Below are positions 27,995 through 37,903 of a stretch of DNA of 64,000 bases, in pieces; position 1 is the stretch's first letter; every line of letters starts with the position of its first letter. A program made the position numbers and the translations under genes. The stretch is from Tritrichomonas musculus (lineage: Eukaryota > Parabasalia > Tritrichomonadida > Tritrichomonadidae). The DNA lies in the NCBI GenBank assembly GCA_039105265.1, contig JAPFFF010000008.1, positions 3,720,001-3,784,000 of the forward strand, in the 5' to 3' direction. The notes beneath the pieces are model-generated. The model was given only the letters and a program-made list of their open reading frames with translations, searched no databases and was not told the DNA's origin.

Positions 27995-30900
27995 TTATAT
28001 AAAAGATATCTTGACTTTCTTAGAAATTCCTAAATCATTTCTATTAAAAGATTTCTGGAATAAGGAAGGGAGAGAAATGGTCTTTAAAGAAGAGCATTTT
28101 TTGAATGCTTCATTTCCAATAGAAATTACAGATGAAGGAACAACCAAGTGTTTCAAAGAAGAACAACCAAAAAAAGCTTCATTTTTGATAGAAGTTACTG
28201 ATGAAGGAATATTTATATGCGTCAAAGATGTGCATCCACTGAAAGCTTCGGATCCAATTATTTTAACGGTTGAAGGGATTACGAAATGAGTCAATGAAGA
28301 GCAACCCTGGAAAACGAAATCTTCGATTTCAGTTATAGAAGAAGGAAAAGAAACCAAAGTCCATTGACCGAAATCAGATTCATTGATCAAATCTTCTGAT
28401 AGAAGGAAAGAAAAATGTTTTAAAGAAGAGCAATTTTTGAAAGCAGATTTTCCTATTGATTTTATGTGAGATTGAATTGATATTTGGCCGAGTGAAGTAC
28501 ATCCGTTGAAAGCCGACTCAGAAATCGAAATTACTGACTCAGGAATTGTAACGTTCTTAAGTTTTGTGCATGCGTTGAAAGCTTCTTTTTCAATTGAAGT
28601 GACCGAAGAAGGTATTGAAATTTTTTTGAGAGCAGAGCAACCGTTAAAAGTGCTAGCGTTAATTACGGTTATTGGCGAAGGAATAGACACTTCTGACAAT
28701 GAGACACATCCGAAGAAAGCGCCGAATTCGATCTCCTTCACTGACGGTGGTATCAATATTTCGCTCAATGAAGTGCACTCAGAAAAAGCGAACTTCCCGA
28801 TCGAGGTCACAGAGGAAGGAATTGTGATATGAAAAAGTGAACTACAATCTTTGAAAGTGTTCTTGTCAATTAGCGTAACCGAAGGAGGAATTACTACTTC
28901 AGTCAGCGACGAGCATTCTTGGAACGCAAAGCCGCCAATCGATGTCACATTCGACGGGATTTCCAAACGTGTCAGCGATTCACAGAAGCAGAATGAATAC
29001 TCGCCAATTGACGTAACCGATGCGGGAAGAGAAACCGACTCAAGCGACGAGCATCTCAAGAAAAAGCCATCTTCAATTGATGCCAATGAAGACGAAATAG
29101 TTACACGCGTCAGCGAAGAGCACTTGTTAAAAACGCCACTTTTTATCGTCGTCACAGAAGTTGGAATGAATGCTTCGCTCAGCGATGTGCAGCCTTCAAA
29201 AGCATTCTTTCCTATCGTTGTAACCGACGAAGGAATCGTTACATTGGTGAGCGACGTGCAGCCCATAAAAGCACTGTCAGAAATCATCGTAACCGACGAA
29301 GGAAGGCTCAAAGTTCTCAACGATTCGCAGCCTTCAAATGCGTTTTTCTCAATCAACGTGACAGACATCGGAATTGAGATCTCGCTCAGCGACGAGCAGC
29401 CACGAAAGCAGGATGATTCAATTGATGTGACTTTGAAAGGAACTACAAAAGACGAAAGCGAAGAACAGCCGCAGAATGACGAATCGCCAATCGATGTGAT
29501 TGAAGAAGGAATTGTGATATGAAAAAGTGATGTGCATTCTTTAAATACCCAGTTTCCAAATGACGCAACGGAAGAAGGAATCTCTATCGTCGCAAGTGAA
29601 GTGCATTTATAGAAAGCTTTGTCGCCAATCGATGTGACTGAGTCAGGAATGACAACTTCCTTCAACGACGAGCATTTTTCAAACGTTTCTTTTGGAATGG
29701 AAGTGATTGAAGGAGGAATGATGATTGTCTCGAGTGCAGAACATTCAGAAAAAACAGACGCACCTAGTGAATTAACCGTCGATGGTATTACTAGTTTGGT
29801 CAGTGATGAACATCCTTTAAAACACGAATAACATAACGTCTTAACAGATGAAGGAATCGTGATTTGTCTAAGAGATGAACAATCACGAAATGACGAGCGT
29901 CCAATCGTCACAATTTCATATGGAAGAAAAACTTTGACTAATGAAGAACACTTTTTGAACATCTTCTTCTCAATGACCGAAATTGGATTCGCGTCAGAAG
30001 AAGGAATCTTTATTTGTAGCAACGAAGAACAGCCTTCAAATGCTGACTTGCAAATCTTGATGACAGAGGAAGGAATGATGACTTGTGATAACGAAAAGCA
30101 CTCATAAAATGCTTTATAGCCAATCTTGCTCACTGTTTTAGGAATAGTTATTTTGCTCAACGATGAGCAATTTGCAAAAGAACGAGAGCCAATCGACTTC
30201 AATGATGAAGGAAGCTTGATTGACCTCAATGATGAACATCCAGAAAAAGTTAGGTCACCGATAGCTTGTATTGAAGTTGGCAAAGTTATTTCACTAAGTG
30301 AGCTGCACTTGTAAAAAGCACTCTTTCCTATCCCAATGACCGATGATGGAACAAAAAGTGACACAATTGAATTGCATTTTCGAAATGCTTTATCATCAAT
30401 TAAAATTGTGGAAAAATCGATTTTAATAGAAACTTTGTTTGTATCATCTTGTAATTCAGGTATATTTGAAATAAAACGGTTATTGATGTCAGATATATTT
30501 GAAATAAAAATGACAATTTTTATCCTTGAAATTTGTGAGTCCTCAATATTCAAAATTGAATTGAAAATTTCTGTGAAATTTTTTGATGGATATTTAATTT
30601 CAAACGTAATATCTTCTATTTTGTGTAATATATAAATGAAAATCGACGAATTCAACGAGTTATTATTGAATAGCATTTCGGTTTTATTCGATTTAATTTC
30701 AATTTGAGAAGATTGAAAATTGAATTCAATTGAATTATTTTCATCATTAAAATTAAGCTTAGTAATCAGTAATAATTGAGTTTCTTCAGGTAGACTATTA
30801 AATCCTTTGATGTTCTTCATTTTGATATAATTATTTAAAAATTTGTCACTTTTTTCAAAATTTTTTTCTTTTGACTTTTCAAATTGAATTAAAGCTTCAT

Positions 30901-32509
30901 TAACGTCTTTTGAAATCCCTTCTCCACAGAAAAGTAATTTGCCATATTCATACATTGCCTTTGGGCTATCTTTTTCCTTCACTTTTCTAAAGTATTTTAT
31001 TGCTTTTTTGAATTTTTTCTCTTTTTTGTAAAGTTTTCCAAATAAAAAAGAAAATTTTTCATTTTTTTTATGGTTTTTCAAATACTTCTTGGCTTTTTTC
31101 AGATCCAATTTAATCACTTTTCCTTTAATTAGGCATTCACAATAATAAATCAATGATTCCATACAATTATTTTCAATTGACATCTCTAAAAATTGAGTTC
31201 CTTTTGAATAATTCTGAGGAAAACCGCCATCGCCTTCAATGAAACATTTTCCAACCAAAAATTGTTTTTCAGCATTTTTTGCAGCTTTTTTGATTAGTTC
31301 TTGACAATCTGCAGACAAATTTTCAAGCTCTTCCAATTTGAAATAAATGTTACTATTGTATTTATGTTTGCGAAGACATGAAGTAGATTTTCTATGTAAT
31401 AAACGTCTTCCAGCAATTGCATCTAACTTTTCTTCCTCTTCTTCTTCTTCGTAATCATAATCGTCGGGTTCAGTAACTCTTTCACGTTGGTCGTTTATAG
31501 AAACTTTTTTAAACAATTGAGACTTGCTTTGTCTTGCAAATTCATCAATAAGAATCAGACGTTCATTTGAATCAAAAGTTGTGTGATATTGATCGATAAA
31601 ATCAACGTATTCTAAAAATTCGTTCTTTTCAACTTTGCTAGTGATGAAGCCTTCATCTTTCTTGAGTCGTTTGACAATGTCATCAAAGGTTGGTCGCTGA
31701 TTTGGGTCTTGTGACCAACAATCTTCGATGAGTTGACGATACGAATCCGGAATTGGTGACCTAAAAATTGGCCGGGTATTTCGGGACACTTCTAGGATGA
31801 TTTGGGGTATGCCGAAGTTGGGATAGGGTTCTTCACTGGTGATGATTTCATAGACAATGATGGCAAATGAATAAACATCACTTGGCTTTGAAAATGGCGC
31901 GTTAAAGAATGCTTCCGGTGACATATATGGTATTGTACCTTTAAGATCTTTGGAATTGTCAGTAAGACTTTTTTGATTCTTGGGCGAAAATTTCGATAGA
32001 CCAAAATCTGCAATATTCGGAAATAAATGATCATCTTCAAGTATGTTATGTGGCTTTAAATCGCGATGAACAATGTCATGGGAGTGCAAATATGACATCC
32101 CTGAGGCAATTCCGTATATATTAATTAATTTTTTGGTATCATTCCACGATTCGTTTGATCGACATTCCCTTTCTAATTTTATTAATATATCTAATGATTT
32201 ATTAGGTAAATATTCCGTAATGATGACTGTGTTTGGTTTATTTTCAAAATCCGTGGGACTATATCCAATAAATTTGAGAATGGATGGATGGTTTAACTGT
32301 GAAATAATTCCAATTTCGTTTGATATACTGCTAGCTGTATCTTCTGATGTATTAGTTAATTGTGTAGTTGATATTTTTGCTGCATATACTTTACCTGTCT
32401 TTTTTTCTTTTACCTTATAAACAATCCCAAATGAGCCTTGGCCAATTTCTTCTTGTTTTTTGAATTTGTTGAGGATTAGGAAATGATTTGAATTAAATAA
32501 ATCATCCAT
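27995..32509 (-). CDS. Protein kinase - Sel1 repeat - BspA-type leucine-rich-repeat fusion
   Basis: 1504 residues in three blocks. (1) Residues ~15-285: a TKL-like kinase with intact motifs, GQGSFGIVYKV loop, AAKIS Lys, HRDLKPHN, ADFGLSKF, GTIPYMSPEAF and SDVYSFAIIVYEI. (2) Residues ~405-560: Sel1/TPR-like units (GKCFIEGDGGFPQNYSKGTQ, AMYEYGKLLFCGEGISKDVN). (3) Residues ~690-1495: about thirty ~23-residue LRR_5/BspA units of the type F-x-x-CSSL-x-x-I-x-IPSSV-x-x-IG-x-x-AF. There is no signal peptide or membrane span, so unlike surface BspA proteins it should be cytosolic. Kinase-LRR combinations of this style are expanded in trichomonads. A DYDYEEEEEEEK linker precedes block 2. The LRR DNA is richer in G/C and repetitive, which creates several long antisense readings that are not genes. 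Confidence 0.9.
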   Translation of the reverse strand: MDDLFNSNHFLILNKFKKQEEIGQGSFGIVYKVKEKKTGKVYAAKISTTQLTNTSEDTASSISNEIGIISQLNHPSILKFIGYSPTDFENKPNTVIITEYLPNKSLDILIKLERECRSNESWNDTKKLINIYGIASGMSYLHSHDIVHRDLKPHNILEDDHLFPNIADFGLSKFSPKNQKSLTDNSKDLKGTIPYMSPEAFFNAPFSKPSDVYSFAIIVYEIITSEEPYPNFGIPQIILEVSRNTRPIFRSPIPDSYRQLIEDCWSQDPNQRPTFDDIVKRLKKDEGFITSKVEKNEFLEYVDFIDQYHTTFDSNERLILIDEFARQSKSQLFKKVSINDQRERVTEPDDYDYEEEEEEEKLDAIAGRRLLHRKSTSCLRKHKYNSNIYFKLEELENLSADCQELIKKAAKNAEKQFLVGKCFIEGDGGFPQNYSKGTQFLEMSIENNCMESLIYYCECLIKGKVIKLDLKKAKKYLKNHKKNEKFSFLFGKLYKKEKKFKKAIKYFRKVKEKDSPKAMYEYGKLLFCGEGISKDVNEALIQFEKSKEKNFEKSDKFLNNYIKMKNIKGFNSLPEETQLLLITKLNFNDENNSIEFNFQSSQIEIKSNKTEMLFNNNSLNSSIFIYILHKIEDITFEIKYPSKNFTEIFNSILNIEDSQISRIKIVIFISNISDINNRFISNIPELQDDTNKVSIKIDFSTILIDDKAFRKCNSIVSLFVPSSVIGIGKSAFYKCSSLSEITLPTSIQAIGDLTFSGCSSLRSIKLPSSLKSIGSRSFANCSSLSKITIPKTVSKIGYKAFYECFSLSQVIIPSSVIKICKSAFEGCSSLLQIKIPSSDANPISVIEKKMFKKCSSLVKVFLPYEIVTIGRSSFRDCSSLRQITIPSSVKTLCYSCFKGCSSLTKLVIPSTVNSLGASVFSECSALETIIIPPSITSIPKETFEKCSSLKEVVIPDSVTSIGDKAFYKCTSLATIEIPSSVASFGNWVFKECTSLFHITIPSSITSIGDSSFCGCSSLSSFVVPFKVTSIESSCFRGCSSLSEISIPMSVTLIEKNAFEGCESLRTLSLPSSVTMISDSAFMGCTSLTNVTIPSSVTTIGKNAFEGCTSLSEAFIPTSVTTIKSGVFNKCSSLTRVTISSSLASIEDGFFLRCSSLESVSLPASVTSIGEYSFCFCESLTRLEIPSNVTSIGGFAFQECSSLTEVVIPPSVTLIDKNTFKDCSSLFHITIPSSVTSIGKFAFSECTSLSEILIPPSVKEIEFGAFFGCVSLSEVSIPSPITVINASTFNGCSALKKISIPSSVTSIEKEAFNACTKLKNVTIPESVISISESAFNGCTSLGQISIQSHIKSIGKSAFKNCSSLKHFSFLLSEDLINESDFGQWTLVSFPSSITEIEDFVFQGCSSLTHFVIPSTVKIIGSEAFSGCTSLTHINIPSSVTSIKNEAFFGCSSLKHLVVPSSVISIGNEAFKKCSSLKTISLPSLFQKSFNRNDLGISKKVKISFI

Positions 32510-32671
32510 ATTACAAGAAGAGAAGGATTTTAACGTTTTTTCGATACATAGAAAAAGTTGAATTTTTTTCTCAAAATTGAATTGATTTAAATTGAATGAT
32601 TTTTGTTTTTATTATTCTCAAATAAAAATTGAATCTTTTTTGAGCGTTGTAATATGATATTACATTTTTAA
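32510..32671. promoter_or_regulatory. Bidirectional promoter region
   Basis: A 162-bp spacer between the divergent kinase and U5-40K-like genes, holding GAAAAAGTTGAATTTTTTTC (32551-32570) and repeated TTGAATT words. It shares the GAAAAAGTT word with other promoter spacers in this window. Confidence 0.3.
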
Positions 32672-33682
32672 ATGGCCTTAGTTCAATTTCAGGCTCAAAG
32701 AGCTATTCAACCATATAAGCAAACATCAGTTGTTCAAAAAACTGAATATCTAAAACAACCTTTATATCAATTAAGTGGTCACTCAGGTGCAATAAATGAA
32801 TGTCATTTTTCTCCAGATGGTTCAGTTCTTGCAAGTTGTGCTGGTGAAGTTATTCTTTGGTCAATAAGTAATGAAAATGTTCAATCAATTGGTGCACTTC
32901 GTCCTCATAAATCGCCAATAACAAGTTTATCATGGTCTGTTGATGGAAGCAAATTCGCAACAGCATCAGCAGACAAAACAGTCGCTGTGCAGGATACGAA
33001 TACTGGAAAAGTCTCACGTAGATTTAAAGAGCATAAAGAGATTGTCAATTCGGTAATTTTCTTAAGGCAAAATCCAAATGTTGTTATTTCAGGAGATGAT
33101 GGTGGATATGTTTATGTTAATGATTTAAGAGAATCAGCTTTTATTGCAAAAATACATTCGTCTTCACCAGTCACATGTATATCATATATTAAAGACGATA
33201 AATTTTCGGTAGCAGGTGTTTGTGGCAATATTTATATTGATTCAATAAATGGAAAACAAATTAGAGCAGATTTCAAATTACATTGTGATACCCTTGTATA
33301 TGGTACTGCTGTAGACCCAAACGGAAGTCATCTTGCTTCAAATGAAGCCAATGGTAAGTTGACTATTTTTTCAATTTTAGCCTTTTCTCAACTCGAGAAT
33401 AGAATAGAAGGTGAAACATTAAATGGTACTCCAACAAGTGAAATAGTTCCTCCTAGAACAGCTTGGTCGCCTGATGGAAGATATGTAATGAGTGGAAGTA
33501 CTGATCGTTTTCTAAGAATTTGGGATGTTGAATCTGTAACAAATCCTGTTTTACGATATAATCTTCCAGGACACAAAGGTACTGTTACTGGTTGTGACTT
33601 TCATCCTTATTTTACAAATTATCCAATTATTGCATCGGCCAGTACTGACGGAACCCTAATTGTTGGAGAATTAGGGAAATAG
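32672..33682 (+). CDS. SNRNP40: U5 snRNP 40-kDa-like WD40 protein
   Basis: 336 residues, about seven WD40 blades: LSGHSGAINECHFSPDGSVL, ATASADKTVAVQDTNTGKVS, FKEHKEIVNSVIFLR, ISGDDGGYVYVNDLRE, TAWSPDGRYVMSGSTDRFLR and LPGHKGTVTGCDFHP, ending ASTDGTLIVGELGK. The order, the DKTVAV-x-D blade, the WSPDGRYV-x-x-GS-x-DRF blade and the short C terminus match U5-40K (Prp8-binding) rather than generic WD proteins. It would act in the spliceosome together with factors such as the RBM22-like protein encoded at 21.1 kb. Ends with TAG. Confidence 0.82.
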   Translation: MALVQFQAQRAIQPYKQTSVVQKTEYLKQPLYQLSGHSGAINECHFSPDGSVLASCAGEVILWSISNENVQSIGALRPHKSPITSLSWSVDGSKFATASADKTVAVQDTNTGKVSRRFKEHKEIVNSVIFLRQNPNVVISGDDGGYVYVNDLRESAFIAKIHSSSPVTCISYIKDDKFSVAGVCGNIYIDSINGKQIRADFKLHCDTLVYGTAVDPNGSHLASNEANGKLTIFSILAFSQLENRIEGETLNGTPTSEIVPPRTAWSPDGRYVMSGSTDRFLRIWDVESVTNPVLRYNLPGHKGTVTGCDFHPYFTNYPIIASASTDGTLIVGELGK

Positions 33683-34044
33683 TTAAATTGTTAATGATCA
33701 TTTGTAATATGATATAATCACAATAATTATTGTTTGTAAAATGTATGAGTTTTTTTTATTTTCAAAGCAGTTAATAAATGAATGTAAAAATAATACTTGT
33801 TCTAAATATAAATATATATTAAAAGAATTTGCGCTGACTTTGAATAAGATGTTATTATTATTTTTGTTTTTGTACTAAACTTTATTTAATATTGAGTACA
33901 ATTATTAAATTAAAATTAATCAGCTTTTTAGAGAATAGGTGTAATGAAAAGTAAAAGAAGTAAGTATTATCTAGAATAACATTTATAATAAAAAAAAAAA
34001 ATCAAATCACATAAAAAAAGAATGATTGTCATTCATCTGAATTT
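33683..34044. other. Convergent intergenic region
   Basis: 362 bp between convergent genes, AT-rich, with an A run at about 33990-34000. Nothing recognised. Confidence 0.6.
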
Positions 34045-34716
34045 CTATATACTAAGTATCTCGTCGTGCAAAAAGAATCTATAAAAAATTACTCGCATTA
34101 TTTTCCCTATATATCTAATCCCATAAGTCAACAATCTGAATATTTTTACTGGTATAATGATAGTTTTAGTAACAAATTTTGTAAGTACAACATTTACTCC
34201 TTGAGTTCTGTACAAAGTATATTTGATAGTAGACCCAACTGAAGAAAAAGCAATTTTTATTATACTTTTTATTGCATAAAAAGAAGAATGAAATATTCCA
34301 TAAAAAGTGCGAATGATTTGAAATATTATTAGAAGAAATCCATGAACTTGTGTTGAGCGGCGAAGTAGAGGTATTTCTGTAATTATGGCGTTGTAATCAA
34401 AATTCTGGTAATTATCAGTTATTTCATCGTCTTCATTATCATGAATATCATCTTTATCGTCTGTGTTATCTTGGTTATTATTTTCACTTTGTGTTGCCAT
34501 TAATTCATGATCAGAGTCTTGTGATTTATATCCCAGAAGATGCAATGTTTTATAATCAAGATTTAATAAGATAAGTTTTTGGCGAATGAAAGAACGTTGA
34601 AAAGTATCTTGAACTTTGGTTGGAAATAATCGAATAAGAATAGAAAATATTGAAAATAAAATAATGAATTGAAGAATCAGAAAAAGTAAGATAGCAAAAC
34701 ATTTTTTCGCTTTCAT
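34045..34716 (-). CDS. Unrecognised membrane protein
   Basis: 223 residues. An N-terminal hydrophobic segment (about 7-29, FAILLFLILQFIILFSIFSI) is a signal anchor. A soluble loop follows with a strongly acidic Asn/Asp-rich part (NNNQDNTDDKDDIHDNEDDE, about 80-100). The C-terminal half has hydrophobic and basic amphipathic stretches (FLLIIFQIIRTFYGIF, about 127-145, and IIIPVKIFRLLTYGIRYIG) that may form a second membrane span or peripheral helices. No family recognised. Confidence 0.5.
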   Translation of the reverse strand: MKAKKCFAILLFLILQFIILFSIFSILIRLFPTKVQDTFQRSFIRQKLILLNLDYKTLHLLGYKSQDSDHELMATQSENNNQDNTDDKDDIHDNEDDEITDNYQNFDYNAIITEIPLLRRSTQVHGFLLIIFQIIRTFYGIFHSSFYAIKSIIKIAFSSVGSTIKYTLYRTQGVNVVLTKFVTKTIIIPVKIFRLLTYGIRYIGKIMRVIFYRFFLHDEILSI

Positions 34717-34802
34717 AAAAAAGTTTGAAATTCAATCAATATTGAAAAATTGAATATTCTCGAAAATTGTTTGTAAATTATTTTAAAAATCAGAGTAGGC
34801 AT

Positions 34803-35053
34803 GTAGACTTGTTATTTTGAGAATCAATATCAAAAACGTCACTTTTTTGCATCTGATACTCGATTATCAGTTTCATAATACGATATCGAGAATATCGATT
34901 ATCAAGATATCAGATATGAAATGTGATATAAAAATAATTGTAAACTTGATATCAATTACCGAGATCTCGGGATCTTAAACAGATTTATCTTTTTTTATAA
35001 TTGGTAATTGTGATTTTAAAATATATAAAAATAAATAATAGAATGCATTGATA
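34803..35053 (+). mobile_element. Truncated copy of the 478-bp inverted-repeat element
   Basis: About 251 bp that match 37904-38154 base for base except for roughly 15 substitutions (about 94% by eye), beginning with the same terminal GTAGACTTGTTATTTT. The right half and the opposite terminus of the element are missing: homology stops near 35053. It marks the left edge of the island. Confidence 0.85.
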
Positions 35054-35658
35054 GTAGTAATAGTATGTTCGATTTGACCCCAGATAATAATTCAATGAAA
35101 ACCCACCTCAGGAACCAAGCTCAAAACCTCATTTTGAAAATTAGTGAAAAACTTATCCACAGGGTTTAAATTTTAATTAGTCTCTATATTCTGTTGTAGA
35201 ACAAGGCCTGTCATAAAGCGCTAAACACTCATTTTAAAATTTATTCCAAAGTTAATTTGGGATTTGAAATTTAAATAAGGGCTCCAGAAGGATTCTGAGA
35301 GCAAGTTATAAAATTTTAAATTAAGAATTTATTTTTTTATCTTATTTAAAAATGTAGGAACGCATCGACCATATCATTTCGGAATGAATTGCTGTAAAAT
35401 CTGAAATTGAAACAAAGCAAACCCAATCAAATGAAACACAAATTGGACCATTAAATGAAACACAAATTGAGCATCCAACTGAATCCGAGCAAAGCTCGGT
35501 CGAGGCACGAAGTGCCGAATCAACTGAATTAAATCCAATACGAAGAAGAACAAATCGAAGTTTTTAAATGATGAACAGAGAGACCAAGTTCTCCAATTTG
35601 CTTCTGACCATAAAGAAACAATAATGAACCAACCAAGGTCTAATCGAATTCAATTCCT
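35054..35658. other. Island interior, remnant-containing
   Basis: No intact gene. About 35080-35340 has more complex sequence than ordinary spacers but no long frame. A coding-like remnant is listed at 35361-35567. Confidence 0.5.
35361..35567 (+). pseudogene. C-terminal remnant of an unknown island gene
   Basis: One frame reads RIDHIISE, then an in-frame TGA at 35385, then about 59 open codons with protein-like composition. These include the repeats NETQIGPLNETQIEHP and a tail NPIRRRTNRSF before TAA. The repetition of NETQI and the basic tail suggest an eroded coding region rather than spacer. The family is not recognisable. Confidence 0.35.
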
Positions 35659-36927
35659 TCAGAATCTAATTTGTGAACAATTAAATATCAATTTATCGTT
35701 ATATATGACTATGTTATGTGGATTTCCAACTGTATCATAGAATAATATCCTTATTTCATTTCTTTCAGCATAATTACCTGCTATGTATTCCAGTTTAATT
35801 ACGTTATTTGCAATTTTTAGATAATGAATTGATATATCCGCGCCCTCCGTAAATGGACCACAATCAATTGCGCATTTTTTTATTAGTTGTTCTTCTGTTA
35901 TGACATTCGACTTCAATGCATATTTCCCATCAGCCACATCCTTGGTCTCATACTTATCTAATTCATATGCTAATTCATCTTCATCCACAAATTTTTCATC
36001 AGCTTGTGAGGTGGTATAAACATCATTTTTTTCAATATAATTAGTTAAATCAACATCTTTAATATCAGATTTCAAAGCATAAGCACTTAATTGAGTGCTC
36101 AGGTCATCTATGATGACATATGTTTTATTAGTATACTCTATGGTTGGAATTGATGAGTTATACATGACATAGAACTCTGTAATACTAGTTGGAGGTGACC
36201 AGCCATCATAAGAGTCTGAACTAGATGCGTAATAGATGCTAATTCCTTTGTAGTTTTCATTCTTTGCAGTACCAGATAGTATGTATTCAACATTTTCATC
36301 AGATTCACTCCAAAACACATAGTATCCGTCAGTATAAGAACTCGTGTTTTCAAAAGAGATATATATACCTAGTTCACGAGCTTTAGTAAGAAATTCGGAG
36401 TCTTTCGTAAGATTATGTTTGACACCAATCGAACCTTCAGTTACAAATCTCAAGCTATTTAATCCATCTATTTTATTAGAATCACTGTATATCTTATCTT
36501 TCGTCAAACAGTTTTCTAACTCACTACTTAATGCGAAATTCTGTATAACATAATCTCTCTAGTCATTCAAAGCCGAAGTCATCTGCTCGTTTGTTATACC
36601 ATTTCCAAGTTCATTCTTCAATTCAGTTAATTTATTTTCAACGTCTTCTGATGAAACATATTTTAATAATTCTTTGTTGAAATCATCTTTCTTAACATAA
36701 TCAAACAAATCAGTGTCCAGAGCGCATGCTTCAATCTGAGCATCAACCTCTGATTTCAAAGCAAATGTTTGGAGATGATTTCCCATTGATTCATTAATTA
36801 ATTTTACAACATCTTCTTTTGTTAATGTTCCAGATGCTTGACACGCATATTTCTTAATATATTCAATAATCAATTCATCAATTGTATTTACTTTTTTTAT
36901 ATTACCCGCTTGTTCTATCGGGAACAT
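35659..36927 (-). pseudogene. Fibre-like repetitive protein gene interrupted by in-frame TAG
   Basis: A 423-codon reading frame from the ATG at 36927 is broken by one TAG at 36559-36561; both sides are in the same frame. The repeated element [F/Y]AL-x-S-[E/D/N] occurs before the stop (FALKSEVDAQIEA), just after it (QNFALSSELENCL) and later (YALKSDIKDVDLTNYIEKND, YALKSNVITEEQL), so the stop splits one protein. The KSD-V/L-D-x-T-x-Y-I-x-K-x-D style is that of trimeric fibre and tail-fibre proteins of viruses and of virus-like Maverick elements. The C-terminal ~90 residues look beta-rich, like a knob. Other genes here use TAG as a real stop, so readthrough is unlikely. A Maverick origin is inferred. 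Confidence 0.6.
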
Positions 36928-37127
36928 TTTGGGAATAATAAATGATAACGAACATAAACGAAGATTTCATACTAAACGAAGTAAAAAAAGGGACTATCAA
37001 GATATGCACATATTCATGTTTCAAAATAGTAAGTTAACACAAATAACAACAATTATTAACAAATATTATTGAGTATCTTAAGAATCCTCGTAATTATGTC
37101 AAAGATGTTAAAACAAATTTAAAAGAT

Positions 37128-37727
37128 ATGCTTGATAAATATCACGCAAAGCCTAAAGGAAGTAAAAGACAAAAAAATGAATTAGCTAGAATACTTGATT
37201 CAAAAGCGAATTACTTTATTGATTTAACTAGCTTACTGAAAAATAAAGAAAAACTTGGTGTCATTCCAAAAATTGAGGAGGAAGAAGAGCCTGATTTAGC
37301 AGACCATTATTTCAGAAACCGAATTGATAAAGACATTGAATCACTTAGTGATTTAGTTATATTTGATAGTAATCATATTAATGCCTTACAATTATTTTAT
37401 CGTATTGCTGATGACTCAGAGAAGTATTCAGTATTCAATAAAAAAGATACTGCACAGGTTCAATCACTTGTCAAATCGTTAACAAATAATATAGACTCAC
37501 ATAAAAACAATGAGGCACCAGATAATATAAATAACCTAATGCAATTTGAGAATATTAGAAGAAAAACCAATATTGAAACAATGAGGAAGATAGCAGAATC
37601 TAATCAAGAAGGTCAACAATTATTAGTAGCTTACAATAAATCTTCTACAATTGATGCTAATCAACTTAAGAAATTTGGGTTATTAAATGACGAGTTTACT
37701 GCTGAAAACCTTTATGATTATTATTGA
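37128..37727 (+). CDS. Island ORF of unknown function, possibly 5'-truncated
   Basis: 199 codons from the first ATG. Mainly helical and charged, with ARILDSKANYFIDLTSLLKN, a Glu-rich EEEEEPDLADHYF stretch and DSNHINALQLFYRIADDSEK. The same frame continues upstream without a stop to about 37048 and still looks coding (IEYLKNPRNYVKDVKTNLKD), yet has no ATG, which suggests the original start was lost. It lies divergent to the fibre-like gene, inside the repeat-flanked island. No family recognised. Confidence 0.5.
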   Translation: MLDKYHAKPKGSKRQKNELARILDSKANYFIDLTSLLKNKEKLGVIPKIEEEEEPDLADHYFRNRIDKDIESLSDLVIFDSNHINALQLFYRIADDSEKYSVFNKKDTAQVQSLVKSLTNNIDSHKNNEAPDNINNLMQFENIRRKTNIETMRKIAESNQEGQQLLVAYNKSSTIDANQLKKFGLLNDEFTAENLYDYY

Positions 37728-37903
37728 ATAAATATTTTTATGAAGCATTCGAATGCACTTATCTATTCTAAATAATTAACGTTTTCTATTTGAAATTTTA
37801 ATCATTCATAAAAATTTGAAGAAATTGGCTTAATATTACTTGATATCTACTAGCATTCTTCATAATTATCGAAATTGAATTTACATGCATAGGTAACTTA
37901 TTT

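Noticed and set aside
28011-30635. Series of long plus-strand open readings opposite the kinase-LRR gene
   Set aside because: They are antisense to the repetitive LRR coding DNA. Their regularity mirrors the 69-bp repeat period, and they are split by stops.
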